Below, piece after piece: positions 23,127 to 31,246 of a DNA stretch of 31,246 nucleotides; the stretch's first letter is position 1; each line of letters begins with the position of its first letter. Source of the stretch: DAOTUL01 sp034437435 (GTDB taxonomy: Bacteria > Chloroflexota > Anaerolineae > Aggregatilineales > Phototrophicaceae); the NCBI GenBank assembly GCA_964417785.1, contig CAYQJO010000021.1, positions 1 to 31,246 on the forward strand. The letters are read 5' to 3'. The translations under genes and the position numbers were made by a program. Under the pieces are notes generated by a model. It worked only from the letters and a program-made list of their open reading frames with translations. It did not search any database and was not told the origin of the DNA.

Positions 23127-23996
23127 TCATCTCTTTGAATACGGATCAAGTGCGTCGCGCAGGCCGTCGCCGACGAAATTGATGCTCAGCGTACACAGCG
23201 CGATTGCCAGTCCTGGTGGTATCCACAGCCACCAGCGTGATCGCAGTACCGTATGCGATTGGGCTGCGTTCAGCATTTTACCCCAACTGGGTTGGGTCGG
23301 ATCGCCCAGGCCAAGAAAGCTCAGATTGGCTTCGATTAAGATGCCGCTGGCGACGGCCAGTGTAACCGCCACAATGACGGATGCAAAGACGTTGGGTAGA
23401 ATGTGCCGTCTCATGATGGTAATTGGGGTTGCCCCCAATGCCTGGGCGGCCAGCACAAAGTCCCAGTGGCGCAAGCTGAGTACCTGCGAGCGTACCAGTC
23501 TGGCGGTCCCCGGCCACAGAATCAGACCCATGACCATGACAATGTTTTCCAGCCCCGGACCGAGCAGGGCCACCGCCGCCAGGATAATCACCAGATCAGG
23601 GAATGAGATCATGATGTCGGCGAGGCGCATGGCGGCCTGATCGATCCAGCCGCCCATGTAACCGGCGATCAGTCCCACCAGCGTGCCGATTCCGGTTACC
23701 AGCAGGCCGGTTGCAAGCCCGACTGTCAGCGAGACCCGTGTGGAATAAACGAGGCTGCTCCAAACATCGAAGCCGAGGCGGTCGGTTCCCAGGAGATGTT
23801 CGCTCGTCGGAGCTGAGTCGCGGTTGTCGCGGTCGCGCTCGTCGAATGCATAGCTTGTTAACGGACCGGCGAACACTGCCAGCCCGGCGATGATGATAAG
23901 AATTATCGCACCCGTCAGCGCTAGCCGGTGCTGGATGAAACGCCGTACTGCCGGGTGTTTCTGTGCCGGTTTAATGGTCAGGACATTATTGGTCAT
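23127..23996 (-). CDS. ABC transporter permease, DppC type
   Basis: A 289-residue inner-membrane permease of the DppC/OppC class at standard length, without the long insert of the other DppC here. Motifs include LLGTDRLGFDVWSSLVYSTRVSL, LVGLIAGYMGGWIDQAAMRLAD, the EAA-like FVLAAQALGATPITIMRRHILPN loop, ANLSFLGLGDPTQPSWG, and the closing NFVGDGLRDALDPY. The start MTNNVLTIKP at 23996 is preferred. A longer frame to 24038 would run far into the upstream permease gene and adds residues unlike the family. With this start the two permease genes overlap by 11 bases. It works with the DppB-type partner. Confidence 0.93.
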   Translation of the reverse strand: MTNNVLTIKPAQKHPAVRRFIQHRLALTGAIILIIIAGLAVFAGPLTSYAFDERDRDNRDSAPTSEHLLGTDRLGFDVWSSLVYSTRVSLTVGLATGLLVTGIGTLVGLIAGYMGGWIDQAAMRLADIMISFPDLVIILAAVALLGPGLENIVMVMGLILWPGTARLVRSQVLSLRHWDFVLAAQALGATPITIMRRHILPNVFASVIVAVTLAVASGILIEANLSFLGLGDPTQPSWGKMLNAAQSHTVLRSRWWLWIPPGLAIALCTLSINFVGDGLRDALDPYSKR

Positions 23997-24960
23997 ATCG
24001 GACTCTGGGATCGAACAGAACGTACAGAATATCGGCAATCAGATTGGCGACCACAACCATCAAGGCGAAGATCAGCGTGATGCCCATCATCATGGGATAA
24101 TCCTTGTCGGTGGCGGCCCGGATGCTGAGCAAACCGATTCCCGGCCAGTTGAAAATCGTCTCCACGATGACCGAGCCGCCGAAGATTCCTGGCAGTCGCA
24201 GTGCGATGATGGTAATGATGGGCAGCAGGGCGTTTGGTAGTGCGTGCAGCCGGTAGACGGTGCGCTCGCGCACACCTTTTGCCCGTGCAGTACGTAAGTA
24301 GGGCATGTTGAGGATTTCCAGGAAGCTGGACCGGGTGAAACGGGCCAGCGATGCCGCACTGGCGGCACTCAATGCGATGACAGGCAGGACCATGTGGTGC
24401 AGCATATCCAACCAGCGCTCTGTCCAGGTCGCATCAGCGGTCAGGGTGACGCTGCGTATGCCGGATGTGGGGAAGAGGTCGAATTGAAGCGCGAACACGG
24501 CCACCAGGATCAACGCCAGGAAAAAGCCGGGTGTACTTAACCCGATGAACGACAGCAGCGTGAAAACATAATCGACGATGGAATACTGGTAGATGGCTGA
24601 GACTGCGCCAATCAAGAGGCCAACCAATGAACTGAAAACGAGCGCTGTCACGGTCAGGCGCAGCGTACTCTCGAAGTTTGCCGCGATTTCGTCCGCTACA
24701 TTGCGCTGCGTGATAAGTGAGCGGCCAAAATTGCCTTGAAAGATGTCGCTCAGCCAGCGAATGTATTGGACCGGCAGTGGGTCGTCCAGTCCCAGTTCAT
24801 CCCGTGCCAGTTCCAGGCTGTCTTCGTCCAGGGTTTCCAGGTTGGCATAGGCCAGCAGTGGATCACCGGGAGCCAGATTGATGAGCGCGAAGGTGCCAAT
24901 GGTGATGCCGATTATAGTGGGGATGGCGAGGATCAGACGCCGGAGTAAATATCGAGTCAT
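23986..24960 (-). CDS. ABC transporter permease, DppB type
   Basis: A 324-residue permease of the DppB/OppB class. The opening RYLLRRLILAIPTIIGITIGTFALINLAPGDP is typical, followed by LGLDDPLPVQYIRWL, GNFGRSL, six probable membrane spans, and the EAA-like YLRTARAKGVRERTVYRLHALPNAL loop. FNWPGIGLLSIRAA and the DPRVRYDQ tail complete it. It lies downstream of the binding-protein gene across a hairpin-bearing 60-base spacer. No ATPase gene follows in the visible part of the operon, so the ATPase must be supplied from elsewhere or from the sequence lost in the gap. Confidence 0.95.
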   Translation of the reverse strand: MTRYLLRRLILAIPTIIGITIGTFALINLAPGDPLLAYANLETLDEDSLELARDELGLDDPLPVQYIRWLSDIFQGNFGRSLITQRNVADEIAANFESTLRLTVTALVFSSLVGLLIGAVSAIYQYSIVDYVFTLLSFIGLSTPGFFLALILVAVFALQFDLFPTSGIRSVTLTADATWTERWLDMLHHMVLPVIALSAASAASLARFTRSSFLEILNMPYLRTARAKGVRERTVYRLHALPNALLPIITIIALRLPGIFGGSVIVETIFNWPGIGLLSIRAATDKDYPMMMGITLIFALMVVVANLIADILYVLFDPRVRYDQ

Positions 24961-24975
24961 GAGGTTATGCTCTAA

Positions 24976-25005
24976 ACACCAGGGGACCGTGTGATCCCCT
25001 GGTGT
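24976..25005 (-). terminator. hairpin between the second binding-protein gene and its permease gene
   Basis: A perfect 11-bp stem, ACACCAGGGGA with TCCCCTGGTGT, with an 8-base loop. On the minus strand it is followed by TTAGAGC, a weak tail. It begins 16 bases after the binding-protein stop codon. Same position and likely role as the hairpin at 3299-3329. Confidence 0.65.
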
Positions 25006-25020
25006 GCAGTAGAAACTGGA

Positions 25021-26703
25021 TCAATTGAGCGTCCAGTTGGTCAGGTCCCAGGTGATGTAACCGCCGGAGGAGCCGGTCACATCTTCGATACGATCACTGA
25101 CAGCCCAGATCACGTTCTGGGTCATCAGATACAGACTCGGTAGTTCCTGGTTCAGAATGGTGGATGCCTCGTTGTAGATGGCGGCCCGTTCGGCCAGATC
25201 GGTCGTTGCAGCACCCTGGTCCATCAGCGCGTCCCATTCGGGATTGCTGAAGCCGAGGGCGTTGGCCCAACCGGCGCAGGTGCGGTAGAAGCGGGCGCTC
25301 TCGTTGGGATCACGGCCCAGCGCACCACCGGCATTGCGGGCGAGGTCCCAGTCTTCGGCCAGCACGCTGGGAATGAAGTTGCTGGATGTGGTCAGGCGGA
25401 TTTCCAACGGGATACCGATGGCCCCCAGGTAATCCTGGAGCAGGATACCCAGTTCAAAGCCTTCTTCGCCTGGCTGCGAGATGTAGACCAACTGGCGGAT
25501 GTCTTCGCCGTCGGCGTTGACGAGACGGTTGCCGTCTTCGTTGAGGGTCCAACCAGCGTCAGCCAGCAGGGATAACGCCTGCTCAGGATCGTAGTCGTAG
25601 GCTTCCAGGCCGCTGTTATCCAGCCAACCTGGGCCAAAAATCGATGAGTAGATGCGGGTACCTTCACCGTTGGCGATTACGTCGATGATTTCATCGCGGT
25701 CGATGGCGAAAGAGATGGCCTGACGCACCCGTACATCGTCCAGCGGTGAGCGTGGATTGTAGCCCTCGGCGACGGTCTCGGCGGAGCAGTCTTCGGTGAT
25801 GCGCGGCTCGTTGACGTTGAAATGGGCCACGTAGTAACCCAGGCCAGCGCGAGACAGCACGTTGATCCCATCCATCTCAGCGAAGCGCTCGGCATCAAGG
25901 GCGGAGATACCTGTCAGGTGGATTTCACCGGCTTCCATCGCGGCAAGCTGAGCTTCACCGTCGGCAAAAGCCTGGACAATCACGACCGGAATGTTGGCGC
26001 TTTCACCCCAGTAGTCCTCACGGGCTTCCAGACGCCAGAAATTGTCACGTTCGTAGTCGGCCAGGACATACGGCCCGCTGGTGACGTCGGGCAGTTCCAT
26101 ATAGGGATGATCGGCGATTTCTGCCGGGTTCGCATCAGCCAGCACATGCTGCGGCAGGATTCCCAGAGTGGTGTTACCCAGGAACAGGTAGTTGGGCGAA
26201 GTCAGGGTGAACGCAATGGTCTTTTCGTCGATCACCTGGATGCCGGTGATCTCATCGGCTTCACCGCTGCTGTAGGCTTCCACGCCCTCAACCAGGGTGA
26301 TGTCACTGCGACCGGCGGGCGGCTGCGGCAGGGCCAGCAGTTCAGGATGCGATTTCAGTTCCCAGGTGAATTTCACATCATCGGCGGTGATGGCTTCGCC
26401 GTCGCTCCAGGTGGCGTTTTCCGGCAGGGTGAAAGTGTAGGTGAGACCGTCATCGCTGATGGTGACATCTTCAGCCAGTGACAGCACCGGGTTCATTTCC
26501 GCGTCGAACCAGGTCAGGCCCGGCAGAATCAGAGGGAAGACATAGAAATCCGGGGTGCTTGTGGCCCAGAGCGGGTTATTGCGGAAGGCGGTAGTCGTCG
26601 GTGTCCCCAGGACGATGGTGTCGTCGTCCTGAGCCTGTGTGGTAAATGGGAGACCTAATGTGGCGACAAGAAAGATCGCCAGGATGAAACGTGATATAGA
26701 CAT
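25021..26703 (-). CDS. ABC transporter substrate-binding protein, family 5
   Basis: A 560-residue exported binding protein of the DppA/OppA class with a Sec signal of about 24 residues (cleavage near TQAQ, no lipobox cysteine). Family motifs are LAEDVTISDDGLTYTFTLPENATWSDGEAITADDVKFTWE, LPDVTSGPYVLADYERD, and DDVRVRQAISFAIDRDEIIDVI. GGAG lies 8 bases before the ATG. It leads the minus-strand operon binding protein-permease-permease-PHP hydrolase and faces the RpiR regulator. It is only distantly similar by eye to the family 5 protein at 1335, so the two systems probably differ in ligand. The RpiR neighbour suggests a sugar or amino-sugar type ligand. Confidence 0.94.
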   Translation of the reverse strand: MSISRFILAIFLVATLGLPFTTQAQDDDTIVLGTPTTTAFRNNPLWATSTPDFYVFPLILPGLTWFDAEMNPVLSLAEDVTISDDGLTYTFTLPENATWSDGEAITADDVKFTWELKSHPELLALPQPPAGRSDITLVEGVEAYSSGEADEITGIQVIDEKTIAFTLTSPNYLFLGNTTLGILPQHVLADANPAEIADHPYMELPDVTSGPYVLADYERDNFWRLEAREDYWGESANIPVVIVQAFADGEAQLAAMEAGEIHLTGISALDAERFAEMDGINVLSRAGLGYYVAHFNVNEPRITEDCSAETVAEGYNPRSPLDDVRVRQAISFAIDRDEIIDVIANGEGTRIYSSIFGPGWLDNSGLEAYDYDPEQALSLLADAGWTLNEDGNRLVNADGEDIRQLVYISQPGEEGFELGILLQDYLGAIGIPLEIRLTTSSNFIPSVLAEDWDLARNAGGALGRDPNESARFYRTCAGWANALGFSNPEWDALMDQGAATTDLAERAAIYNEASTILNQELPSLYLMTQNVIWAVSDRIEDVTGSSGGYITWDLTNWTLN

Positions 26704-26823
26704 TTGTACTACTCCGTAACCTGATTTGAGTGAAGTGAATCTGGTTTACCTATGGACATTACTCAACGCATGTTAAGCTGTATTTATCACAACTTTAAAA
26801 ATATGTTCATTGTTTATGGTTCG

Positions 26824-26851
26824 TTGTCGTGAAATAATTTCAAAGTAATGT
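26824..26851 (+). promoter_or_regulatory. rpiR promoter with embedded palindrome
   Basis: TTGTCG (26824-26829) and TAATGT (26846-26851) form a -35/-10 pair with a 16-base spacer. The spacer contains the perfect 13-base palindrome TGAAATAATTTCA (26830-26842). TGAAA...TTTCA palindromes are typical RpiR-family operators, so autorepression is likely, perhaps also control of the divergent transporter operon whose start is 127 bases away. Confidence 0.55.
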
Positions 26852-26874
26852 GATCTGGAAGGAGTAGTTTGGCG

Positions 26875-27726
26875 ATGTCAGAACCCGGTGGCATTCTGAT
26901 ACGGTTGCGGGGCATGCGTGATAGTCTGTCCCCTGTATCTCAGCGCATTATTGATTTCATTATTGAACATCAAGCCGATGTCATTCATATGTCTGTTTCG
27001 GATGTAGCCGCGGCAGTCGGCGTCAGTATCGGCAGTGTGGTCCGCGTGTGTCAGCAGATTGGTCTGAAGGGGTTTCAGGACCTCAAGATTATGCTGGCCC
27101 GCGAGATTGTCGAGCCGGTGAAGTTCATTCATGAGGATGTCAACGCCGACGACGACACACGGACGGTGGTGGAGAAGGTCTTGCAGAGCGACATCAAAGC
27201 GCTCATCGACACATTGAAGGTGCTGGATGTCTCGGCCATGGCGAAGGCCGTCGATATGATCTTGAAGGCCAAACGGGTTGAATTCTATGGCATTGGCAGC
27301 GCCGGTCCGATTGCGGTCGATATTTACTACCGGATGCTGCGTATCGGGATTAACTGTGTGGTATCCACCGACTCCCACATGCAGGCGGTCAGTGCATCGC
27401 TGACGGATGAAGATGTAGTTATCGTGACCATCTCGCACAGTGGCAGCACCCGTGAGACGGTCGATGCGATGCGGCTGGCAAAGCAAGCAGGTGCCAGGAC
27501 GATCAGCATCACCAACTACGGCAAGTCACCGATCCAGGATTATACCGATGTGGTGTTATATACGGCTGCGACTGAAACGCTCTTCCGGACGGAAGCCATG
27601 ACCAGCCGGATCGCACAACTGAGTGTCGCTGATGCACTGTACGTATGTGTGGCGATTGCGCAGTTTGAAACGTCGATGAGGAACATCAACCTGACGGCTG
27701 ATGTTCTGTCGATCAAGCGATATTGA
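26875..27726 (+). CDS. RpiR/MurR-family transcriptional regulator with SIS domain
   Basis: A 283-residue regulator. The N-terminal helix-turn-helix (about 10-80) includes VSDVAAAVGVSIGSVVRVCQQIGLKGFQDLK. A C-terminal SIS sugar-phosphate isomerase-like domain (about 125-265) carries VEFYGIGSAG, VTISHSGSTRETVDAMRLAK and ARTISITN. GGAAGGAG lies 10 bases before the ATG at 26875. A TTG at 26869 in the same frame is 4 bases from that site and could also serve, adding two residues. SIS domains sense phosphosugars, so the transporter encoded divergently probably feeds a sugar phosphate pathway. Repressor is the more common mode in this family. Confidence 0.92.
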   Translation: MSEPGGILIRLRGMRDSLSPVSQRIIDFIIEHQADVIHMSVSDVAAAVGVSIGSVVRVCQQIGLKGFQDLKIMLAREIVEPVKFIHEDVNADDDTRTVVEKVLQSDIKALIDTLKVLDVSAMAKAVDMILKAKRVEFYGIGSAGPIAVDIYYRMLRIGINCVVSTDSHMQAVSASLTDEDVVIVTISHSGSTRETVDAMRLAKQAGARTISITNYGKSPIQDYTDVVLYTAATETLFRTEAMTSRIAQLSVADALYVCVAIAQFETSMRNINLTADVLSIKRY

Positions 27727-27737
27727 CCGTCAAGTTT

Positions 27738-27804
27738 TTGACAAACTGCGCAAATGAGCATACAATAAGCGTAGTTTACACGAGTTCGGTTACACGAGTA
27801 AACT
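27738..27804 (+). promoter_or_regulatory. consensus promoter and tandem operator-like sites of the second LacI gene
   Basis: TTGACA (27738-27743) and TACAAT (27761-27766) are separated by exactly 17 bases, a near-perfect sigma-70-type promoter. Just downstream, TTACACGAG occurs twice (27776-27784 and 27790-27798) with a 14-base period. An outer perfect inverted repeat AGTTTAC (27773-27779) and GTAAACT (27798-27804) frames both. The ACACGAGT core is shared with the operator candidate at 1264-1279. A LacI protein bound here would sit on the transcription start, which fits autorepression. Confidence 0.65.
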
Positions 27805-27837
27805 GACGTAATTGGCCTGTAATTGGATATGGTGTTT

Positions 27838-28881
27838 ATGTCGGCTCGTAGACCCACCCAGAAGGATGTCGCTCGACTCGCCGGTGTTTCGCGTGTGACT
27901 GTCTCGATAGTCCTCAACGGCAAGACCAGCGGCAGTGTTCCCATCAGCGAGGAAACACAGACGCGGGTTTTCAACGCCGCCCGTGAGTTGGGATATGCGC
28001 CGAATCCGGTCGCCCAGATGCTCAAGCAGGGCAGCAATCATATCCTCGGTATCTTCGTTTACGAGCCTGAATTCCCCTACGACGTCGATAATTATCTATT
28101 TCACCATCGCCTCGGCGTCGAACGTGAGGCCGCCCGGCTCGATTACAATGTCCTGTTCTTCACCCGTAATCACAACAGCGGGAAACCCACAATCTTCGAA
28201 AACGGTATGAACTCGCTCCGGTTGGCTGATGGCTGCATCATCATGGGTGGGGAGCCGAACCGGGAAGAACTCTGCTTGCTCGCTGAGCAGCAGTATCCGT
28301 TTGTGTGCATTGGCCGGCGTGACGGCGACTGTGAGATTGACTGGGTGGTGGACGATTATATGGACGGCAGCCGGCAGGCGGTCCAGCACTTGATCGATTT
28401 GGGGCATCGTCGGATTGGCTTTATTGCGGGGGATCTCCTACCAGAGGCAATGGCAGATAAGCTGGTGGGCTGTCATGAAGCTGCTGCCCAGGCGGGTGTC
28501 GAGTTGCTGGAACTGTCCGGCACCGGTTGGGGTGTCTCGGATGGTCTGCTACAAATCGTGGAAGAAAATAACATTACAGCCCTGGCATGTCCTAACAACC
28601 GTACCTTTGACGATTGTTTACAAGTCTTTTCGAATCATCGACTTACCATTCCCGAATATGTATCGGTGGTTGCGCTGACACCGCCCATACGCTCGACACT
28701 TGAGACCTTTACGAAAGCACCGACTTATGTTCGTTTGGACCGAGTTACGGTCGGGCTGGAGGCGGTGCGCCTGTTGGTCAAGCGGCTGAACAACCAGCCC
28801 GTTGCCAACAACCAGATTTATGTTCCCTGTGAGTTGGTCGTGGGAGAAACGACCGGCCCACCGAGACACATCGACGGTTGA
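27838..28881 (+). CDS. LacI/GalR family transcriptional regulator
   Basis: A 347-residue regulator from ATG 27838 (MSARRPTQKDVARLAG). In-frame TTG 27823 and ATG 27829 are alternatives, and no strong ribosome binding site decides between them. The helix-turn-helix (about 8-28, DVARLAGVSRVTVSIVLNG) and hinge (NPVAQMLKQGS) are followed by a sugar-binding-protein-like effector domain with ILGIFVYEPEFPY and HLIDLGHRRIGFIAGD. The C-terminal part is atypical: the usual SVVGxDD segment reads SVVALTPPIRS, so ligand contacts may differ. It lies 79 bases upstream of a family 1 sugar-binding protein gene on the same strand and probably controls that transporter and itself. Confidence 0.92.
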   Translation: MSARRPTQKDVARLAGVSRVTVSIVLNGKTSGSVPISEETQTRVFNAARELGYAPNPVAQMLKQGSNHILGIFVYEPEFPYDVDNYLFHHRLGVEREAARLDYNVLFFTRNHNSGKPTIFENGMNSLRLADGCIIMGGEPNREELCLLAEQQYPFVCIGRRDGDCEIDWVVDDYMDGSRQAVQHLIDLGHRRIGFIAGDLLPEAMADKLVGCHEAAAQAGVELLELSGTGWGVSDGLLQIVEENNITALACPNNRTFDDCLQVFSNHRLTIPEYVSVVALTPPIRSTLETFTKAPTYVRLDRVTVGLEAVRLLVKRLNNQPVANNQIYVPCELVVGETTGPPRHIDG

Positions 28882-28908
28882 GACGAAAGGATCGCCTATT
28901 GAAGAAAT

Positions 28909-28923
28909 TGTATGCGGTATACA
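28909..28923. promoter_or_regulatory. small inverted repeat upstream of the sugar-binding protein gene
   Basis: TGTAT-GCGGT-ATACA is a perfect 5-bp inverted repeat in the 79-base spacer between the LacI and binding-protein genes, about 40 bases before the ATG. It could be an operator. No convincing separate promoter was found, so the two genes may be co-transcribed. Confidence 0.25.
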
Positions 28924-28960
28924 GCTTATCGAATGATAGACATTTAGGAGAAAAAGACAC

Positions 28961-30331
28961 ATGAAGATCAGAATCATCGCTTTCGTATTGATCGCCATCC
29001 TCGCCATGAGTTTTTCTGGTGGTGTGTTGGCCCAGGATGACGCCGCCTGTGCTGGTGGTGAAGAAGTCACCATTACCTTCATGAACTGGTGGGGGGCTAC
29101 CCGTGAGCCGCTCATGGACCAGGTTATCGCCAACTTCAACGAAATCTGCCCCAATATCACCGTCGAGAATTCAGTCCAGGCGTGGGATAACCGCGCTGAA
29201 CTGGTGGCGACCACCGTTGCCAGCAACAATCCGCCTAACCTCATCATGACCGGGCGCGTTGAGACCTACCAATTCGCTTTCCAGGGCTTCCTGGAACCAA
29301 TTGATGACTTTGTGGCTGCTTCCGGCATTGATCCGGAAGAGGTCTTCTACGAGGGTGAAATCGCCAATCAATATTTCGACGGCCAGCTTTATGCGATGCC
29401 GCTGCCGACTGCGGGTGGTATCAGCGGCTTGATGATGTACAACAAGACCATGTTCCGCGAAGCCGGTCTCGATCCCGATGATCCGCCGGAGACCTGGCAG
29501 GAACTGGAAGAAGTTGCCGCAGCTATCTCCGAGGTGGATGCCTTCGGTATCGTCAAGATGGGTGTGAATCTCGAGTTGGGCAGCGAACTGAACAATTCGT
29601 TTGCCTACTGGCTTTACACCAACAATGGCAGGCTGTTCTCGGATGATGGGCGTACTGTGACCTTCAACAGTCCTGAAGGTGTGGAGACACTGGAATGGAT
29701 GGTCAACTTCATTAATGAGTACAGTGGTGGTGTCGAAATGGACCGTGATTTCATGGCCGCTACACCCGATATGACCACTGCCGATAATCCCTTCTATAAC
29801 GAACTGTTGGCGGTCCATTTCCCCAACGTTTCGGGCTTTGGTCACCTGCAAAATACCGATCCGGAGATGTGGGAAGATACGGATACCTGGGGTGTCGCAC
29901 TGCGGCCCTACAACGGTGAGAACCCGGATGCAACCCATGCTGGCGTTTCAGGTCTGGCCTTTAGCTGGGGTTATGTCATTCCAAGCAATCAGCCAGACGT
30001 AGAAAAGGCCGCGGCCTATGCTTTTATGGAGTACCTGACGACTGCCGATGATGGTGGTTGCTACTTCATGTTCGAGCAGGGCCGTCCTTCTCCGATAAAA
30101 TCCTGCAACGAGCGCGAAGCTTACTACGACGCCAATCCTTACTGGGATACGGTGCTGGAGTCGCTGGCTGTTGACGTCAGTGTGCCGGTGACGCCGGTGC
30201 AGACTCAGATCAACGATATTCTGCATCGGGCGGTCGAGGAAGCCCTTTTCGGTGCTGATGCCCAGTCGGTTCTGGACAACGCTGCGGAAGAAGCGCAGGC
30301 CCTCCTGGATGAATTCTGGGGCGAGGCATAA
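28961..30331 (+). CDS. ABC transporter substrate-binding protein, family 1 (sugar)
   Basis: A 456-residue exported protein of the MalE/UgpB-like extracellular solute-binding family 1. The signal peptide is about residues 1-24 (cleavage near VLAQ, no lipobox). Core features are VTITFMNWWGATREPLMDQVIANFNEICPNITVE, the YAMPLPTAGGISGLMMYNKTMFREAGLDPDDPPETWQELEEVAAA segment, and the late ISP-type WGYVIPSNQPDVEKAAAYAFMEYLTT. AGGAG lies 11 bases before the ATG. It sits between a LacI regulator and a MalF-type permease. The ligand is probably a mono- or oligosaccharide, with the exact sugar unknown. Confidence 0.94.
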   Translation: MKIRIIAFVLIAILAMSFSGGVLAQDDAACAGGEEVTITFMNWWGATREPLMDQVIANFNEICPNITVENSVQAWDNRAELVATTVASNNPPNLIMTGRVETYQFAFQGFLEPIDDFVAASGIDPEEVFYEGEIANQYFDGQLYAMPLPTAGGISGLMMYNKTMFREAGLDPDDPPETWQELEEVAAAISEVDAFGIVKMGVNLELGSELNNSFAYWLYTNNGRLFSDDGRTVTFNSPEGVETLEWMVNFINEYSGGVEMDRDFMAATPDMTTADNPFYNELLAVHFPNVSGFGHLQNTDPEMWEDTDTWGVALRPYNGENPDATHAGVSGLAFSWGYVIPSNQPDVEKAAAYAFMEYLTTADDGGCYFMFEQGRPSPIKSCNEREAYYDANPYWDTVLESLAVDVSVPVTPVQTQINDILHRAVEEALFGADAQSVLDNAAEEAQALLDEFWGEA

Positions 30332-30346
30332 CGAGTCTCTCCATAT

Positions 30347-30373
30347 CCCTTTCTCTCGTTACGAGAGAAAGGG
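30347..30373 (+). terminator. strong hairpin between sugar-binding protein and permease genes
   Basis: A perfect 12-bp stem, CCCTTTCTCTCG with CGAGAGAAAGGG, with a 3-base loop TTA, starts 15 bases after the binding-protein stop codon. No T-run follows, so it more likely stabilises the upstream mRNA end or causes partial termination than stops transcription fully. Confidence 0.7.
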
Positions 30374-30409
30374 ACACCCTCTCCAAAAACTGGTTTTACG
30401 GAGTGAATG

Positions 30410-31246
30410 ATGGTTACAACGACACCGCGCACATCCATCCAGTCGTCGGGATTGCTGCAAACCTTTACCGATTTCTGGTTCAAACGGCGGAGTTGGGTCG
30501 GGTATCTCTTCATATTGCCCTGGTTTATCGGCATGATCTGGTTTGATGCGATCCCGTTTGTGTCCAATCTGTATCTGGGGTCAACCGATTACGCAGTCGG
30601 CCCAGTTGAGAACGCCAACTGGATCGGTCTCGAAAACTACGAAAAGATGTTTACTGAAGACGATCTCTTCATGAAAAGTATGGGCAATACGGTTTATTAC
30701 ATTGTGTTCAGTGTGCCGTTGACGCTGCTGCTGGCGCTGGGCATTGCCCTGCTTCTCAATTCGGAAATTCGCTTTATGGGCATGTTTCGGACCATCTATT
30801 ATATCCCATCGGTGATTCCGATTGTGGCGGCGTCGGTCATCTTTATGTGGATGTTCAACGCCCGTTCTGGTGCGGTCAACCAGGTTCTTTTCGCCATTGG
30901 CATTCAACCGGTGCGCTGGTTGACCAACCCTGATTACATCAAGATGACGCTGGTTATTGTCAGCTTGTGGGGATTTGGCGCACAGATGATTATCTTTCTG
31001 GCGGCGCTGCAAGGCATCCCTACTCATCTCTATGAAGCAGTTGCCATCGACGGGGGTGGACTGTGGTCACGGCTGCGCTATGTGACCATTCCTCTCATTA
31101 CGCCCACTATCTTTTTTAACATGCTGGTTGGTCTGATTGCCAGCTTCCAGGTATTCGCAACGGCGTTCATCATGCTGGGCGCCAACGGTGGGCCGTTACA
31201 GGCGGGTCTGTTCTACATGATGCATACCTACAACAACGCCTTCCGT
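30410..31246 (+). CDS. sugar ABC transporter permease, MalF/UgpA type (partial, runs off right edge)
   Basis: An open frame of 279 codons with no stop before the window end. Two ATG codons stand in tandem (30407 and 30410). The second is 6 bases from the GGAG at 30400-30403 and is preferred. The protein has the family's cytoplasmic start and first span (RRSWVGYLFILPWFIGMIWFDAIPF), a NWIGLENYEKMF segment, further spans, and the EAA loop YEAVAIDGGGLWSRLRYVTIPLITPTIFF that contacts the ATPase. It follows the family 1 binding-protein gene and forms the channel with a MalG-type partner that should lie just beyond the window. Confidence 0.94.
   Translation, partial: MVTTTPRTSIQSSGLLQTFTDFWFKRRSWVGYLFILPWFIGMIWFDAIPFVSNLYLGSTDYAVGPVENANWIGLENYEKMFTEDDLFMKSMGNTVYYIVFSVPLTLLLALGIALLLNSEIRFMGMFRTIYYIPSVIPIVAASVIFMWMFNARSGAVNQVLFAIGIQPVRWLTNPDYIKMTLVIVSLWGFGAQMIIFLAALQGIPTHLYEAVAIDGGGLWSRLRYVTIPLITPTIFFNMLVGLIASFQVFATAFIMLGANGGPLQAGLFYMMHTYNNAFR

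Noticed and set aside
1..31246. CRISPR arrays, tRNA/rRNA genes, insertion sequences, phage genes, tandem repeats
   Set aside because: None was seen on either strand; no transposase, integrase or repeat-spacer pattern is present.

Overview
The window reads as a chromosomal segment of a heterotrophic, facultatively anaerobic bacterium, most likely a member of the Chloroflexota (Anaerolineae-like). This is inferred from gene content and protein style: several solute-importing ABC systems each with a local regulator, a DppD-DppF ATPase fusion, PHP-type hydrolases tied to transporters, and a Dms-type reductase. No rRNA or other taxonomic marker is present, so the assignment is tentative. A run of 100 Ns (22101-22200) shows that this is a scaffold, and adjacency across it is not proven. 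Coding density is high and no gene-free stretch exceeds about 215 bases.

Left part (1-8950): a possible glycosidase remnant at the edge and a LacI-type repressor (minus strand) lie divergent from a five-gene plus-strand operon: family 5 solute-binding protein, two DppB/DppC-type permeases, a double ATPase, and a PHP-domain metallohydrolase. A LacI-like palindrome touches the probable promoter in the divergent spacer.

Middle (8979-21988): a molybdenum block. Plus strand: mobA (bis-MGD cofactor synthesis), then a MolABC/FecBCD-type importer whose binding protein carries an N-terminal ModA-like mini-domain and whose ATPase is fused to a THEP1-like NTPase. Minus strand, converging on it with a 28-bp overlap of coding ends: a NarX/NarL-type two-component system followed by dmsA, dmsB, dmsC, a TorD/DmsD chaperone and a multi-cluster Fe-S protein. 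Together the two blocks could import molybdate, make the cofactor, build the reductase, and control it. DmsA, DmsB and DmsC are so close to the E. coli proteins in motif order that the DMSO/N-oxide reductase call is secure at the family level.

Right part (22205-31246): a second family 5 transporter operon on the minus strand (binding protein, two permeases, PHP hydrolase; no ATPase seen, cut by the gap), divergent from an RpiR regulator with a perfect palindrome between its -35 and -10. Then come a second LacI regulator with a consensus promoter and tandem operator-like sites, a family 1 sugar-binding protein and a MalF-type permease that runs off the right edge.

The most unusual items are the two domain fusions in the molybdate importer, a long-range inverted repeat that would sequester the mobA ribosome binding site, the composite Fe-S protein ending the dms operon, and hairpins at all three binding-protein/permease junctions.
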